Assembly (NCBI GenBank): GCA_002429385.1
Contig: DIZL01000032.1
Span: forward strand, 1-64,000
Length of the DNA stretch: 64,000 nucleotides
Origin: Prolixibacteraceae bacterium UBA6029
GTDB taxonomy: Bacteria; Bacteroidota; Bacteroidia; Bacteroidales; Prolixibacteraceae
Reading direction: 5' to 3'
The position numbers and the translations under genes are program-made. This document shows positions 62,703-64,000 of the stretch, in pieces (positions within the stretch are counted from its first letter, which is position 1; each line of letters starts with the position of its first letter). Below the pieces are notes generated by a model. The model was not told the origin of the DNA, ran no database searches, and was given only the letters and a program-made list of their open reading frames with translations.

Positions 62703-62855
62703 ATGGCACGAATGAAAAGAAACATCGGTGATCTGGTCTCAGGACGGATCGGAAACGTGGTATTTTATGAGCGGTTTGGAGTGAATTATGTATGTGCGGC
62801 GCCGCAGCGAAAAAAAGGATTCCTGGTCTCCCCTGTTACTGCATATATCCTTTAG
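62703..62855 (+). pseudogene. Truncated N-terminus of a Bacteroidota repeat-associated protein
   Basis: A 50-residue frame MARMKRNIGDLVSGRIGNVVF then YERFGVNYVCAAPQRKK. The SG.IGNVVFY...G..YVR..P pattern resembles the start of a common, longer Bacteroidota hypothetical protein family. Similarity ends after KKG and a stop follows. The rest is absent before the AI-2E gene, so it is a remnant. The nested repeat upstream may be its old control region. Confidence 0.5.
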
Positions 62856-62904
62856 ATACCTGCTTCAACCAATGTTTCCACCAGTTGATCTGATATATTT
62901 TTAC

Positions 62905-64000
62905 TCATGAATCGGTGTTGGACTCTTCGTTTTCGTTCAGATGTGATTCCTTATTTTGATGTTCGTTAACCGGTTTTTTGTGTTGAAGATATATTTTAGC
63001 TTCATCCTGTGTTCCCAAAAGTATGGCCAGCCATCGTGTTTTCTCGTTCTGTTCCAGGATTATTTTAATGGTAATAGTAAAGGGGACTGCAAGAAACATC
63101 CCCACCGGTCCCAAAATAAATCCCCAGAAAAGAAGGGACAATAATACAACCAGCGTTGACATACCTAAGCCTTTTCCCATAATCCTGGGTTCAAAAAAGT
63201 TTCCAAGAACATTGTGGATAACCATAAATGAACCCAACGTCCAGAGCGCACCGCCTAATCCCAGTTGCATCAAGGCAAAAAGAAATGCCGGAATGGTGGC
63301 AATAATGGATCCGATATTCGGAATATAATTCATCAGACCTGCAATCAACGCCCACAGAATCGGATAGTCAACCCCAATGATCAACATGGCTATATAGATA
63401 AGAATCCCTATTGATATACATACCAGGGTTTTTATTGCAAGATAGTGACGAATATTTCGTAAAATGGTATTAAAATAAGCGATAGATGTATCTGATCCTC
63501 TCGTAATAGCTTTTGCTTTGATCGAAAAACTTGCAAATTCCATAAGAATAAAAAGGATGATAAGAAAGATCAGGAAAGTTTTTCCCAGCATAGCGAGCAA
63601 TTCCTTCGCGGCGCCTGAGGTAAATTCCAGGATTTTTGCCGGTTGAATAAGCGTTGATATTTGATCTTTGGGGATATTTATACCTTTATCATTTAAAAAC
63701 TGAATAAATGAGTTGCTGATCTTCGTAATGGTAGGTTCATATTTTGAGACATTGCCTAAAAAGAATGTCAGTGTTCGTCCGATGAGGAAAGTAAATCCTG
63801 AAAAAAATAAAATCAATCCCAGTATTACAATGATAATAGCAAGCCATCTGGGTATTCTCTTTTTCTCGAGCCAGGTAATGGGCTGCATGCAAATGATGCT
63901 TATAAAAAGTGCGAGTAAAAAAGGAGCGATAATCGATTTTGCATAAATAGCCCCTGCAAAAATGATAATTAATGCAGCGAGCTTTATTATGGGCGAGCCC
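62905..64000 (-). CDS. AI-2E-family permease, N-terminus beyond the window
   Basis: At least 365 residues with eight or so helices; the frame continues without a stop to base 64000 (KLAALIIIFAGAIYAKSIIAPFLLALFIS before the first internal Met). The family core PILWALIAGLMNYIPNIGSIIATIPAFLFAL and IMGKGLGMSTLVVLLSLLFWGFILGPVGMFLAVPF is present. AI-2E members are transporters, a few of them sodium/proton antiporters; signal export is not established for this one. The C-terminal tail is charged (KPVNEHQNKESHLNENEESNTDS). Confidence 0.88.
   Translation of the reverse strand, partial: GSPIIKLAALIIIFAGAIYAKSIIAPFLLALFISIICMQPITWLEKKRIPRWLAIIIVILGLILFFSGFTFLIGRTLTFFLGNVSKYEPTITKISNSFIQFLNDKGINIPKDQISTLIQPAKILEFTSGAAKELLAMLGKTFLIFLIILFILMEFASFSIKAKAITRGSDTSIAYFNTILRNIRHYLAIKTLVCISIGILIYIAMLIIGVDYPILWALIAGLMNYIPNIGSIIATIPAFLFALMQLGLGGALWTLGSFMVIHNVLGNFFEPRIMGKGLGMSTLVVLLSLLFWGFILGPVGMFLAVPFTITIKIILEQNEKTRWLAILLGTQDEAKIYLQHKKPVNEHQNKESHLNENEESNTDS

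Noticed and set aside
1..64000. tRNA, rRNA, riboswitches, CRISPR arrays, intact insertion sequences, replication origin
   Set aside because: None could be recognised by reading both strands; small or degenerate RNA genes cannot be excluded without a covariance-model search.

Overview
The window is a 64 kb piece of a Bacteroidota chromosome (order not resolvable by eye), moderately AT-rich and protein-coding throughout. Supporting signs are type IX secretion (T9SS) C-terminal sorting domains, the Bacteroidota -7 promoter box (TAnnTTTG), a TamB/TamL pair in which the TamA homologue is a lipoprotein, many SPII lipoproteins and a short CspA. I see no rRNA, tRNA, CRISPR array or intact transposase. 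Bases 3-21 equal the Tn5/Nextera mosaic end, so base 1 is probably a contig end with residual adapter.

Layout. 1-8.7 kb: three consecutive secreted DUF3494 (ice-binding-like fold) proteins, one cut by the contig end and one carrying twelve 79-residue repeats. 8.9-9.8 kb: two CsbD-like stress genes. 9.9-17 kb: a chaperone-usher-like surface-fibre operon (DUF4402 pilin, chaperone, second DUF4402 protein, usher, two exported proteins). 17-18.4 kb: a diverged copy of the CsbD region interrupted by a 434-bp MITE-like element with perfect 26-bp terminal inverted repeats, then a third CsbD gene. 18.5-27.8 kb: an outer-membrane barrel, two complete MlaEFD lipid-transport modules, an Omp85-like protein and a YihY protein. 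27.9-36.8 kb: CspA, two L,D-transpeptidases, an RNB ribonuclease, and MgtA-type and proton-type P-ATPases. 37-42.8 kb: a DUF6600 protein, a lipoprotein and three T9SS cargo genes that share sorting domains and leaders. 43-44.7 kb: a small protein with an SSB-like tail and a MarC/MacB chimeric pseudogene. 44.7-52 kb: tamB-tamL. 52-57 kb: HEAT protein, CbpM, CbpA, Old Yellow Enzyme, lipoprotein, alpha/beta hydrolase. 57-60.8 kb: an operon of bacterioferritin, cis-prenyltransferase-like protein, type III polyketide synthase, ICMT-type methyltransferase, ferredoxin-reductase-like protein and a hydrolase remnant, likely making a methylated phenolic or pyrone lipid. 60.9-64 kb: DUF421, ParB-like and cupin proteins and an AI-2E-family permease running off the window.

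The main discovery is a three-part promoter found in 15 complete copies, always oriented toward a gene: box 1 (AATGTGTGAATSATGTAAC), box 2 (AATTRTGTAAC) with its RTGTAAC heptamer exactly 21 nt after the one in box 1, and a -7 box (ANNTTTR) exactly 22 nt after box 2. Box 2 sits where the -33 element should be, as expected for an activator-dependent promoter. It precedes the DUF3494 genes, all three CsbD genes, the fibre operon, the outer-membrane barrel, both Mla modules, an L,D-transpeptidase, DUF6600, HEAT, hydrolase, bacterioferritin/polyketide and cupin genes. This looks like an envelope and general stress regulon. No obvious DNA-binding regulator for it is encoded in the window.
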